Source of the DNA: Ruegeria sp. Ofav3-42
GTDB lineage: Bacteria; Pseudomonadota; Alphaproteobacteria; Rhodobacterales; Rhodobacteraceae
Assembly: GCF_022347725.1 (NCBI RefSeq)
Contig: NZ_JAKRGB010000003.1
Span: 372,001-436,000, forward strand
Reading direction: 5' to 3'
DNA length: 64,000 nucleotides
Made by a program: the position numbers and the translations under genes. Shown here piece by piece: positions 27,821 to 36,495 of the stretch; positions within the stretch are counted from its first letter, which is position 1, and each line of letters begins with the position of its first letter. Under the pieces are notes generated by a model that saw nothing but the letters and a program-made list of their open reading frames with translations, had not been told where the DNA came from and did not search any database.

Positions 27821-28903
27821 ATGATAGTGTTGGAGAAACGGCCTCAGCCGTCCAAGGCGTGGTCCTATGCCACCCCGTTGGTCGCGGTTCTGGCGACCAT
27901 GATCTTCGCCGGCATCCTGTTCGCCATTCTGGGCAAGAACCCGGTCGAAGCCATTGGCACGATCTTCTGGGAGCCTCTATTCGGGGAGTTCGCATTCTAT
28001 TATCGCCCGCAACTGCTGGTGAAGGGCGCCCCGCTAGTGCTGATCGCGATTGGTCTGTCCCTGGGCTTTCGAGCAGGCATCTGGAACATCGGGGCCGAGG
28101 GTCAATACATCATGGGTGCCATCTTTGGCGCAGGGGCTGGTCTGGCCTTTTACCCTCTGGACGCGTTCTATATCTTCCCGATCATGGTGATTGCCGGCGC
28201 GATTGGCGGCTGGCTGTGGGCGATGATCCCTGCCTTTCTTAAAGTGCGCTTTGGCACCAATGAGATCCTTGTATCGCTGATGCTGGTCTATGTGGCTGAG
28301 CAGATGCTGGCCTCAGTCTCACTGGGCCTGCTGAAGAACCCCGAAGGGTTCGGTTTTCCCGGATCGCGCAATCTGCAATCCTATGAAAGCGCGCATAACG
28401 CCGAGCTGATCGCCGGTTCCGGTATGCACTGGGGCGTGGTTACGGCTCTGATTGCGGTGATCTTTGCCTATGTCCTGCTGAACCGGCATATGCTGGGCTT
28501 TCACATCCGCCTGACCGGCGAGGCCCCACGGGCGGCAAAATTCGCAGGTGTGAACCCTGCCCGCCTGATCCTGTTCTGCCTGGGTCTGTCCGGTGCTTTG
28601 GCGGGGCTGGCCGGGATGTTCGAAGTCTCTGGCCCCTCGGGCGTCGTCAGCATCGACTTCAACGTGGGCTACGGCTTTACCGCGATCATCGTGGCCTTTC
28701 TGGGCCGACTGCATCCGGTGGGCATCCTGCTGGCCGGTGGCCTGATGGCGCTGACCTATATCGGCGGAGAAATCGCGCAGTCTCAGCTGGGCCTGCCTGC
28801 CGCCGCCATTCAGGTGTTCCAGGGGATGCTCCTGTTCTTCCTGTTGGCATTCGATCTTTTGACAAACTACCGCATCCGTGCGGCCCGTAGCGAGGTGGCG
28901 TGA
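27821..28903 (+). CDS. ABC transporter permease (nucleoside/purine type)
   Basis: The 360-residue integral membrane protein has about nine to ten hydrophobic segments. The BPD_transp_2 family block FRAGIWNIGAEGQYIMGAIF is near residues 80-100, and a second family stretch RAAKFAGVNPARLILF comes later. GGGGGA precedes the ATG. It pairs with the next gene as the heterodimeric membrane channel of the purine importer. The substrate is inferred from the neighbouring xanthine dehydrogenase. Confidence 0.88.
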   Translation: MIVLEKRPQPSKAWSYATPLVAVLATMIFAGILFAILGKNPVEAIGTIFWEPLFGEFAFYYRPQLLVKGAPLVLIAIGLSLGFRAGIWNIGAEGQYIMGAIFGAGAGLAFYPLDAFYIFPIMVIAGAIGGWLWAMIPAFLKVRFGTNEILVSLMLVYVAEQMLASVSLGLLKNPEGFGFPGSRNLQSYESAHNAELIAGSGMHWGVVTALIAVIFAYVLLNRHMLGFHIRLTGEAPRAAKFAGVNPARLILFCLGLSGALAGLAGMFEVSGPSGVVSIDFNVGYGFTAIIVAFLGRLHPVGILLAGGLMALTYIGGEIAQSQLGLPAAAIQVFQGMLLFFLLAFDLLTNYRIRAARSEVA

Positions 28904-28906
28904 CCC

Positions 28907-29827
28907 ATGGACCTTGGTGAAATCAATCCCGTACTCTTACTGGCCTCGCTGATGGTGGCCGCAACCCCCCTGCTGCTGGCCGCGATCGGAGAACTGGTCG
29001 TCGAAAAGGCAGGCGTTCTGAACCTTGGCGTCGAAGGTATGATGATCGTCGGTGCGATCAGCGGCTTTGCGATCTCGGTCGAGACCGGGTCTCCTTGGCT
29101 GGGCTTTATTGCTGCGGCCATCGGTGGTGCAGTGCTATCACTGTTGTTCGTGTTGCTGACACAGGTTGCGCTGGCGAACCAAGTGGCCAGTGGCCTTGCG
29201 TTGACATTGTTCGGCCTCGGCTTCAGCGCCCTTCTGGGCCAAAGTTATGTGGGGATCAAACCGCCCAGCATGGGTGATATCCATATCCCGGTGATCAGCG
29301 ACATCCCGGTGATTGGCCCGATCCTGTTCCAGCATGACCCGATCCTGTATGTCGGGATCGCCCTGACCGCAGCGGTCTGGGCCACGCTGAAATACACCCG
29401 CGTTGGTCTGATCCTGCGCGCGGTGGGTGAAAACCACGACGCGGCGCACGCGCTTGGCTACAAGGTCATCAAGATCCGCATAATGGCGATTCTGTTTGGT
29501 GGTGCCTGCGCCGGTCTGGGTGGCGCCTACATCAGCCTGATCCGCGTGCCGCAGTGGACCGAGGGCATGACCGCCGGTGTCGGCTGGATCGCGCTGGCGC
29601 TGGTGGTGTTCGCCAGCTGGAAGCCATGGCGCGCATTGCTGGGTGCGTATTTGTTTGGCGGAATCACGGTGTTGCAGCTTAATCTGCAGGCAGCGGGCGT
29701 TGCCATTCCTGTCGAGTATCTGGCAATGTCGCCCTATATCATCACGATCCTTGTGCTTGTGATCCTTTCGGCCGACAAGAGCAGCGCACCTGCCGCACTG
29801 GGCCGGACCTTCCATGCCTCGCATTAG
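28907..29827 (+). CDS. ABC transporter permease (nucleoside/purine type)
   Basis: The 306-residue permease has about eight to nine hydrophobic segments and the family signature EKAGVLNLGVEGMMIVGAI near residues 33-51. It starts 3 bp after the previous permease stop codon. The AHALGYKVIKIRIMAILFGG stretch is the cytoplasmic coupling region that contacts the ATPase. It works with the preceding permease, the two-domain ATPase and the BMP protein. Confidence 0.88.
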   Translation: MDLGEINPVLLLASLMVAATPLLLAAIGELVVEKAGVLNLGVEGMMIVGAISGFAISVETGSPWLGFIAAAIGGAVLSLLFVLLTQVALANQVASGLALTLFGLGFSALLGQSYVGIKPPSMGDIHIPVISDIPVIGPILFQHDPILYVGIALTAAVWATLKYTRVGLILRAVGENHDAAHALGYKVIKIRIMAILFGGACAGLGGAYISLIRVPQWTEGMTAGVGWIALALVVFASWKPWRALLGAYLFGGITVLQLNLQAAGVAIPVEYLAMSPYIITILVLVILSADKSSAPAALGRTFHASH

Positions 29828-29862
29828 ACGGGGCCAACTGAACCAACTTGGGGAGTAACAAC

Positions 29863-30936
29863 ATGAAATTCACTACACTTCTGACAAGTGCCGCCATGGC
29901 GCTGGGTCTGGCCACGGGCGCCATGGCCGAAGACAAGACCAAGGTCGGGTTCGTCTATGTCGGCCCGGTGGGCGATGGCGGCTGGACCTATGAACACAAC
30001 AAGGGCCGTCTGGCGGTAGAGGAAGAATTCGGAGACAAGGTCGAGACCGTGTTTGTTGAATCCGTACCCGAAGGCCCGGACGCAGAACGCGTGATGACCC
30101 AGATGGCGCTGGAAGGCGCGGATTTGATCTTTACCACCTCGTTCGGCTACATGGACCCGACCATCAACGTGGCCAAGAAGTTCCCGAACGTGAAGTTCGA
30201 GCACGCCACAGGGTACAAGACTGCACCGAACGTGTCCGTCTATTCGGCCCGCTTCTACGAAGGTCGCGCCGTGCAGGGTCACATCGCCGGGAAAATGACC
30301 GAGTCGAACATCATCGGCTACATCGGGTCGTACCCGATCCCCGAAGTGATCCGTGGCATCAACTCGGCCTATATCCACGCCAAGAAAGTGAACCCTGACG
30401 TCGAGTTCAAGATCGTCTGGGCCTACACCTGGTTCGACCCTGCAAAAGAGGCTGACGCCGCCACCGTTCTGATCGAACAGGGTGCAGACGTGATCCTGCA
30501 GCACACCGACTCGACCGCTCCGCAGGCGGCCGCGCAGGAGGCGGGCAACGTCATCACCTTTGGTCAGGCTTCGGATATGAGCGAATACGCTCCGCACCCG
30601 CGCGTATCTTCGATCATCGACAACTGGGCGCCTTACTACATCGCGCGGACCCAGGCCGTAATGGATGGTTCGTGGGAAACCGTGAACACATGGGACGGCA
30701 TCAAGGAAGGCATGGTTGAGATCGGCGAGATCACGGACGCTGTACCGGCCGACGTCAAGGAAGAAGCACTCGCAATGAAAGCCGCAATGGCCGCAGGTGA
30801 ATACCACCCCTTCACCGGTCCGCTGAAAAAACAGGACGGGAGCGACTGGCTGGCGGAAGGTGAGACCGCAGATGACGGCACTCTGGCGGGTATGAACTTC
30901 TATATCGAAGGGCTGGAAGGCGAAATTCCGCAATAA
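29863..30936 (+). CDS. BMP family ABC transporter substrate-binding protein
   Basis: The 357-residue periplasmic protein starts at the ATG at 29863 with GGGAG upstream. It has a cleavable signal peptide (residues 1-22, ending GAMA, then EDKTKVGFVYVGPVGDGGW). There is no lipobox cysteine, so it is soluble rather than a lipoprotein. The VGFVYVGPVGDGGWTYEHN start and IIDNWAPYYIARTQAV block are typical of the BMP/Med nucleoside- or purine-binding family. It is last in the xdh-transporter operon and is followed by a strong terminator. Confidence 0.9.
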   Translation: MKFTTLLTSAAMALGLATGAMAEDKTKVGFVYVGPVGDGGWTYEHNKGRLAVEEEFGDKVETVFVESVPEGPDAERVMTQMALEGADLIFTTSFGYMDPTINVAKKFPNVKFEHATGYKTAPNVSVYSARFYEGRAVQGHIAGKMTESNIIGYIGSYPIPEVIRGINSAYIHAKKVNPDVEFKIVWAYTWFDPAKEADAATVLIEQGADVILQHTDSTAPQAAAQEAGNVITFGQASDMSEYAPHPRVSSIIDNWAPYYIARTQAVMDGSWETVNTWDGIKEGMVEIGEITDAVPADVKEEALAMKAAMAAGEYHPFTGPLKKQDGSDWLAEGETADDGTLAGMNFYIEGLEGEIPQ

Positions 30937-30955
30937 ACCACTTCACAACGCACCG

Positions 30956-30986
30956 AAGGGCTGGCCATTTGTCCGGCCCTTTTTTG
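30956..30986 (+). terminator. Intrinsic terminator of the xdh-purine transporter operon
   Basis: AAGGGCTGG (30956-30964) pairs with CCGGCCCTT (30973-30981), with one G-U pair and an eight-base loop. A run of T follows (30980-30985). It lies 20 bp after the BMP gene stop codon and closes the eight-kilobase transcript. Confidence 0.88.
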
Positions 30987-31098
30987 TTTCAGGTGACCAC
31001 CCAGCTCAATGAATACTGGATGGAGCCTTGACGAGCGCAGGTGTGCGGGACCTGATGGGCCAATGGCTTACCCACCTCAACACGAAACGAAAAAGCCT

Positions 31099-32466
31099 AT
31101 GGAGACCAACGCGCACGATCGCAGCCGCTGGTGGATACTCGGTGCGATGGGGGCCATTCTGGGTGTTATTCTGCTGGACGAAACGGTCGTCAGCGTCGCC
31201 CTGCCAACCATCCGTGCTGAGCTTGGTCTGTCGCGGCTGGATGCACATTGGGTTGTGAACATCTATCTGCTGGTATTGGCCTGCTTTGCCGGTGCGGCGG
31301 GTCGGCTGGGCGATATTCTGGGTATACGCCTGTTGCTCAGCGCTGGCTTGATAATATTCGGCCTGTCATCCGCTTTGGGTGGATTTGCCGAAAGCGGCTT
31401 TGCGCTGCTTTCGGCCCGAGCTGTTCAGGGCATCGGGGCGGCCCTGATTTTCCCACTGTCGCTAGTCGTTCTGATCCAGTCCTTTGACGAAAAGGAACGA
31501 GGTCTGGCACTTGGCCTTTATGGCGGGATCGGGACCGTTTTCCTGTCGATGGGTCCGCTGGTTGGGGGCTTGTTGACCGAGTACCTGTCCTGGCGCTGGA
31601 TATTCTGGGTCAATCCCCCAATCGTTCTGGTGGTCGCCTTGGTCGCCTGGGTTTTCTGGCAGGATCCGCCGCATCAAAAAGAGAGCAGGTTTGACACGAA
31701 AGGCCTGGTACTGCTGGTGGCCGGGCTGGCGGCCCTTGTTTTCGGTATCATGGAAGGTCCGGATCGGGGCTGGGCACAACCCGAGGTTCTGATGGCACTA
31801 TCTGCAGGCCTTGCTTTGCTGGTGTTATTTGTCCGCACTGAGCGGAGAGTGGGATCGCCCCTGATTGCCATATCTCTTTTTGCCAACCCGGGCTTTGCGG
31901 CCTCGAACATGATCCTGTTTACTGCGCAGTTCGGCAAGATTGCCCTGTTCGTCTTCGGTGCATCGTATTTTCAATCCCAGCTCGGGTTTTCACCGCTGAT
32001 CGCTGGCGTCGCCCTGTTACCGATCGCCTTTCCGCAAATTTTCGTAGCCCCGATGGCGGGAAAAGTTGCGGATAAATTCGGCACGCGCGGACCATCACTG
32101 ACTGGTACAACGCTGGGTACGATCGCCATTCTTTTGGTCGCGTTAGGGATGCACCTGGACATCGCCATGTTGATCTATAGCGGGTACTTCCTTTGGGGAT
32201 GCTGCGTGCCGTTTCTGTTTGTCCCCCCAAGGCGTGCTATTATGTCAACCGTGCCGAAAACCCTGCACGGGCAGGCAAGCGGCATCTCGATGACGTTTCA
32301 GCTGTTGGGCGGAACCGTCGGCATGGCTTTGGGTAGTTCGGTTTTTGCCATAACCGGTTCGTTCACGACGGTCTTCTGCTTTGTCGCAGCGTTTGCCGCC
32401 TGCGTTCTGGCCTATTCCTTTGTCTCGCTTGCCCCAGATGACCAGCCCGGTCGCACATCCCATTAG
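31099..32466 (+). CDS. MFS multidrug exporter, DHA2 (14-TMS) type
   Basis: The 455-residue protein has 13-14 hydrophobic segments. It shows the DHA2 motif C-like block LLDETVVSVALPTIRAELG in helix 1 and an AGRLGDILGIR loop (motif A) after helix 2. These families extrude drugs or dyes by proton antiport. The start is uncertain: I prefer the ATG at 31099, just before helix 1, but in-frame ATGs at 31063 and 31009 are open. It is convergent with an HlyD-type adaptor gene, so EmrAB-like cooperation is possible but not shown. Confidence 0.85.
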   Translation: METNAHDRSRWWILGAMGAILGVILLDETVVSVALPTIRAELGLSRLDAHWVVNIYLLVLACFAGAAGRLGDILGIRLLLSAGLIIFGLSSALGGFAESGFALLSARAVQGIGAALIFPLSLVVLIQSFDEKERGLALGLYGGIGTVFLSMGPLVGGLLTEYLSWRWIFWVNPPIVLVVALVAWVFWQDPPHQKESRFDTKGLVLLVAGLAALVFGIMEGPDRGWAQPEVLMALSAGLALLVLFVRTERRVGSPLIAISLFANPGFAASNMILFTAQFGKIALFVFGASYFQSQLGFSPLIAGVALLPIAFPQIFVAPMAGKVADKFGTRGPSLTGTTLGTIAILLVALGMHLDIAMLIYSGYFLWGCCVPFLFVPPRRAIMSTVPKTLHGQASGISMTFQLLGGTVGMALGSSVFAITGSFTTVFCFVAAFAACVLAYSFVSLAPDDQPGRTSH

Positions 32467-32510
32467 GTGCGATGCGCAAACCGGATCGATACATCCAACT
32501 GTCCAACTGG

Positions 32511-33743
32511 TCAGTGCCCCGTCAGAACCAGCGTATTCACCGGCATCAGGATCAGGCGCAGGCGCAGGCCCGCCGCGTGGACGACGCCGATCGTGTCGAC
32601 CACATGCAAGAAAGCAGCCTCCCAGAAACCAAGGTCCTCGTGCTCCAGCTTTTCATGGTTGTCGGTATAGACGTTCGCCAGACAGTTGCTGCCTGGGGGA
32701 ATGTCGTCCGCCATGCCTTTGTACAAAGGTTCCAGATACACCAGAATCGACCCGGGATTGTTGTTGGCCTGCACGTCGCGCAGCTCATCCGAGGGGCGGA
32801 TCTGCCCGGAAGGGATAACGTCCTGAATTTCGACCACGACCACCGGAATCACGGTGAACGGTTTGGTCATGCAGCCCAGCTCTCCGATCATGCCGGGCTT
32901 GATGACTTGCGCCGACATCTGGTTGAACGCAGCCTGAAACCTGTCGTGCCCCGAGGCGGACGGGACCAGGATGCCTGCCGGTCGCAACAAAGGGCTGACG
33001 TAATCGCCGACCTGCAGGCCGAACTGTTCGACCCGGCCCGTCACGCCCGCGCTGACCACAGTTTTGTCCAGCTCTGTCAGCGCTGCGTCCAATTGGGCAT
33101 TTGCGCTGGCCAGTTGCGCGGGGATCAATTCCTCGATTTGTTGCACGACAGCGGCGCGTCGGGATTGCGATGCGGTCAGCTGCGCTTCGCGCTCGGCGAC
33201 GAGGTTTTCCAGCCGGTCGATCTCGGCCAGCCGCACGGCGCTGGAGCCTTCGTCCCGTAGGGTGGTGTTACGCTCCAGATCCTCAAGCGACTGGTCCAGA
33301 GCGGCACGCGCGCCTGCAATGCCGGCCTCGGCTTCGGCCAGGTCGGTCTCGGCCACCTTCAACGAGGCCTGAACCTGCGCAATTTGCGCATGCGCGGACT
33401 CGACCTGCGCGGTTTGGGTGAAATCTTCGATCCGGAAAATGGGCTGTCCGGCAACGACTTGTTGGTTGTTCGTCACATAGACCTCAGAGACGCGCCCCCC
33501 CAATTGCGGCAGGATCGTCACGGTACGAAAGTAGGACGCCGCCGTTTTGCTGGCCGGGTGGAAATAGAACAGCGTGGTGATCACGGTCAGCGCGAGAATG
33601 GCACAGGTGGTCAAACCCCAGCGCAATTCGTACCACATGGTGAACAGAGTGATCTCGTGCCCGATGCGTTTGCCTTGCACGAAGCGACGGAACAGGTAAT
33701 CGGGCAGCACCGTTACCAGCGCGCACATCAGTGTCTCTAGCAT
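32511..33743 (-). CDS. HlyD/EmrA-type membrane fusion protein
   Basis: The 410-residue protein has one N-terminal membrane helix (about residues 42-65), then a barrel-sandwich half (TVTILPQLGGRVSEVYV). A long coiled-coil hairpin follows (about 110-240, rich in Ala/Glu/Leu heptads), then the second half (ELDKTVVSAGVTGRVEQFGLQVGDYV). It is periplasmic and anchored in the inner membrane. It belongs with the small membrane protein gene 3 bp upstream, as in YibH/YibI-like pairs. No ABC or RND pump is adjacent; the convergent MFS gene is the only transporter nearby. Confidence 0.85.
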   Translation of the reverse strand: MLETLMCALVTVLPDYLFRRFVQGKRIGHEITLFTMWYELRWGLTTCAILALTVITTLFYFHPASKTAASYFRTVTILPQLGGRVSEVYVTNNQQVVAGQPIFRIEDFTQTAQVESAHAQIAQVQASLKVAETDLAEAEAGIAGARAALDQSLEDLERNTTLRDEGSSAVRLAEIDRLENLVAEREAQLTASQSRRAAVVQQIEELIPAQLASANAQLDAALTELDKTVVSAGVTGRVEQFGLQVGDYVSPLLRPAGILVPSASGHDRFQAAFNQMSAQVIKPGMIGELGCMTKPFTVIPVVVVEIQDVIPSGQIRPSDELRDVQANNNPGSILVYLEPLYKGMADDIPPGSNCLANVYTDNHEKLEHEDLGFWEAAFLHVVDTIGVVHAAGLRLRLILMPVNTLVLTGH

Positions 33744-33746
33744 CGT

Positions 33747-34181
33747 TTACTGCTCCCGCTGCGCGGTGGTTTGCGTCGGTTCGGCAGGCAACGGTTCATC
33801 GCCGCGTTGATTGCCCAGCGATCGGATCGCATCCGCTATGGCGCGCAAGGGTGCAGCAACATCCGGAAACTGGAACCCAGCGACTAGAATGGCAGCCACC
33901 CAGAACAACCCATTGTGAGTAAACAACGCCAACAGAGCCAAAATACCCACAAGCTGAAACTGGGGATGATTGGATTCATGCGCAATTTTTTCCGGAATTG
34001 AATGCAGGGTGAAATAGCCAACACCAATCAGCACGATCACAAGGACGGTAAACACAAACATGAAGGTCAGCAGGAAGTCACTGCCATCTGCCTGCGTGAC
34101 GTAAGACGGGATATGCCCCGTGGCCATTGGATGTAACTCTGCCGGTGTCACGTTTTTCTCCGATTCCGATGTTGGCTGCAC
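33747..34181 (-). CDS. Small inner-membrane protein paired with the HlyD-type adaptor
   Basis: The 144-residue protein has two to three hydrophobic segments (about residues 38-62, 75-88 and 92-104) and a hydrophilic, glutamine-rich tail. The ribosome binding site of the HlyD gene lies inside its last codons, so the two are translationally linked. Two-gene sets of this kind (a small DUF-type membrane protein and an HlyD) occur in many proteobacteria, but the role of the small partner is not known. Confidence 0.7.
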   Translation of the reverse strand: MQPTSESEKNVTPAELHPMATGHIPSYVTQADGSDFLLTFMFVFTVLVIVLIGVGYFTLHSIPEKIAHESNHPQFQLVGILALLALFTHNGLFWVAAILVAGFQFPDVAAPLRAIADAIRSLGNQRGDEPLPAEPTQTTAQREQ

Positions 34182-34331
34182 TAAAAACAGGCTGATAGCT
34201 TTGGATCAAGTTTACATTACGGAAATTACACCTCTTTTCGAACTGTGTTTCGCGTGCAAGTGTTCGCGCACGAGCCACGTAAAAGTAAATCAGCAGGGTA
34301 TTCGGGAGAGTCCTCCCTCGGAGTTTCGGAC

Positions 34332-35399
34332 ATGATAGACTTCCTAATCATTGGTGGAGGCATAGCCGGCCTAAGCGCGGGCGCGCGGTTGTCCGAACAT
34401 GGTCAAGTCGTCGTTCTCGAGGCGGAAGACGCGCTGGGGTATCATACCTCCGGCCGGTCTGCGGCCATGTTCGAAAAAGGTTATGGCCCGCCGTCCGTGG
34501 TTGCTCTGAACACGGCCAGCGAGGCGTACCTTACCTCGAACGGTTATCTGTCACCGCGTGGCTTGATGTTGATCGCCGGGCACGATCAAGAAGACCAGTT
34601 TTCGCAGGATGCGGCAGATCTTGGGCTTCGGGGGATTTCGGTGGTCGAGGCCGTTGCGCGGGTTCCGATATTGAACCCTCAGACAGTTGGCCAAGTGGCC
34701 ACAAGCTACTCGGCCTTTGACATCGACACGGACCGGATGATGCAGGATTTTGTGCGCATGATCCGGGCCAACGGCGGCCTGGTTTTGACCCGCCAAAAGG
34801 TGCAAAGCGTCACAAAGTCCGGGCATTGGATTGTAGAAACCCGCGAAGTTTTCGAAGCCCGAAACGTGGTGAACGCTGCTGGCGCGTGGGTGGACGAAGT
34901 CGCAACAATGGCAGGTGTCGCACCGATCGGCATTGAACCGCGTCGCCGCTCGATGGCGCGCATTCCTGCCCCTGGCGGACATGACGTAACGCGTTGGCCT
35001 ATGATGCTGGGTGCCGGTGAAGGCTGGTATGCCAAACCCGATGCCGGAAAGCTGATTGTTTCGCCCTGTGAGGCCGACCCGAGTTTTCCCCATGACGCCT
35101 ATGCTGACGATATGGTGTTGGCCGAAGGGCTGGCACGGTACGAGGCGATGGTGACCGAACCCGTGACAAGGGTCGAGGCAAACTGGGCCGGTTTGCGCAG
35201 CTTTGCACCAGACGGGACACTGGTTCTGGGCCCCGACCCGGCTGAGCCCACGTTTATCTGGTCGGCCGCTCAGGGCGGTTACGGCTTTCAAACTGCGCCT
35301 GCCGCATCGAAACTTGTGGCGGATTTGACGACTGGACATCGGTCAGAGTTGGATGAAGCCAGTGTTTCGGCCCTCAAACCGGAAAGGTTACGCGCATGA
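34332..35399 (+). CDS. FAD-dependent D-amino-acid oxidase/glycine oxidase-like enzyme
   Basis: The 355-residue protein begins with the dinucleotide-binding loop DFLIIGGGIAGLSAGARLSE. It carries GYHTSGRSAAMFEKGYG, a DAO-family flavin contact, and ends with the second FAD block GGYGFQTAPAASKLVADL. The family oxidises amines or D-amino acids to keto acids, reducing oxygen or quinone. I start at the ATG at 34332, preceded by CGGAG. It overlaps the DUF938 gene by ATGA. Confidence 0.85.
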   Translation: MIDFLIIGGGIAGLSAGARLSEHGQVVVLEAEDALGYHTSGRSAAMFEKGYGPPSVVALNTASEAYLTSNGYLSPRGLMLIAGHDQEDQFSQDAADLGLRGISVVEAVARVPILNPQTVGQVATSYSAFDIDTDRMMQDFVRMIRANGGLVLTRQKVQSVTKSGHWIVETREVFEARNVVNAAGAWVDEVATMAGVAPIGIEPRRRSMARIPAPGGHDVTRWPMMLGAGEGWYAKPDAGKLIVSPCEADPSFPHDAYADDMVLAEGLARYEAMVTEPVTRVEANWAGLRSFAPDGTLVLGPDPAEPTFIWSAAQGGYGFQTAPAASKLVADLTTGHRSELDEASVSALKPERLRA

Positions 35400-36049
35400 C
35401 TCCACGCAAGCTTCCCCCGAATGCCAGCGTCGCAACTGCGTCCGATGGGGAAAAAATGGTGGCACCGGCAGCCAGCCGAAACGCCGAAGCCCTTTGCGAT
35501 CTGTTGGCGCGGTTCGCCCCGCCAACAGGTCGCGCACTGGAATTGGCCAGCGGCACAGGCCAACACGTTGCCGCCTTTGCGCAGCGCCTGCGCGGGCTGA
35601 ACTGGCAACCCAGCGAAGTCGAACCCCAACGGCGCATTTCGATCGACGCGTACGCGGACGGTTTCGAAAACATAGCCCCTGCAATTGAACTGAATGCGAC
35701 CGATCCGGGTTGGCATTCACGCCACGGCGCGCAGGACCTGATCGTCTTGGTCAACCTGCTGCATTTGATCAGCTGGCCAGAGGTTAAGACTCTGGTAACC
35801 GAAGCCGCTCTGTCCCTGAATCCTGGGGGCCGCCTTGTACTATACGGGCCATTCATGCGCGCAGGCCAATTGACCAGCGAGGGCGACCAGAACTTCCACG
35901 CGGCGCTGACACAACAATACCCTGAGATCGGATACAAAGACGACGGCGAAATCCGGGGATTGCTGCGTCAATGCAATCTGACCTTGGTTGAGATTGTCGA
36001 GATGCCCGCCAACAATCTTGCTTTTGTCTCGGAAAAGCCAAGGACCTGA
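35396..36049 (+). CDS. DUF938 family SAM-dependent methyltransferase-like protein
   Basis: The 217-residue protein has VAPAASRNAEALCDLLARF followed by a class I methyltransferase motif I (ALELASGTGQHVAAFA), then LIVLVNLLHLISWPE and LNPGGRLVLYGPF. These blocks are typical of DUF938. The substrate is unknown. It is co-translated with the upstream FAD oxidoreductase through an ATGA overlap. Confidence 0.85.
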   Translation: MTPRKLPPNASVATASDGEKMVAPAASRNAEALCDLLARFAPPTGRALELASGTGQHVAAFAQRLRGLNWQPSEVEPQRRISIDAYADGFENIAPAIELNATDPGWHSRHGAQDLIVLVNLLHLISWPEVKTLVTEAALSLNPGGRLVLYGPFMRAGQLTSEGDQNFHAALTQQYPEIGYKDDGEIRGLLRQCNLTLVEIVEMPANNLAFVSEKPRT

Positions 36050-36116
36050 TCGAAATCAAGGTGTGATAGGAGCCGCTTACATATTCAATGTGTGATATGT
36101 ATAAGGACCCTTACTT

Positions 36117-36452
36117 ATGAGTTGGCAAGAAAAGCTCTCGGACACACGCAAAAACCTGAGAAATCTCAATTCGGCTATCCCAGACACCGCCCGCGCCTTT
36201 GGTGCGCTTGGGAAGTCCGTCAAGGAAGGCGGCGTGCTGGACTACAAAACAAAAGAGTTGGTCGCCTTGGGTATGTCCATTGCCGCCCGGTGCGAGCCCT
36301 GCATCACGCTGCACACCGAAGCCTTGATCAAAGCCGGGGCGAGTCGGGAAGAGGTCTCGGATGTTCTGGCCATGGCCATTCAAATGGGCGGAGGTCCGTC
36401 GATGATGTACGCAGCCAAAGCGCTGGAATGTTTCGACGAACTCTCTGCGTAA
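36117..36452 (+). CDS. Carboxymuconolactone decarboxylase/AhpD-like protein
   Basis: The 111-residue helical protein has the AhpD-type redox motif AARCEPCITLHTEALIKAG (Cys59, Cys62, His66). AhpD-like proteins use the CXXC pair for thiol peroxidase or disulfide chemistry, whereas true 4-carboxymuconolactone decarboxylases lack it, so a thiol role is more likely. The gene is preceded by AAGGACC and followed by a bidirectional terminator. Confidence 0.82.
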   Translation: MSWQEKLSDTRKNLRNLNSAIPDTARAFGALGKSVKEGGVLDYKTKELVALGMSIAARCEPCITLHTEALIKAGASREEVSDVLAMAIQMGGGPSMMYAAKALECFDELSA

Positions 36453-36461
36453 CCAATAGAA

Positions 36462-36489
36462 AAAGGCCCCGGATGTTACCGGGGCCTTT
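36462..36489. terminator. Bidirectional intrinsic terminator
   Basis: AAAGGCCCCGG (36462-36472) pairs perfectly over 11 bases with CCGGGGCCTTT (36479-36489), with a six-base loop. On the minus strand the stem runs into TTTTTC, a proper T-run for the dimethylglycine-dehydrogenase-like gene that ends at 36496. On the plus strand only three T residues follow, so termination for the AhpD-like gene is weaker. Confidence 0.85.
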
Positions 36490-36495
36490 GGTCAA

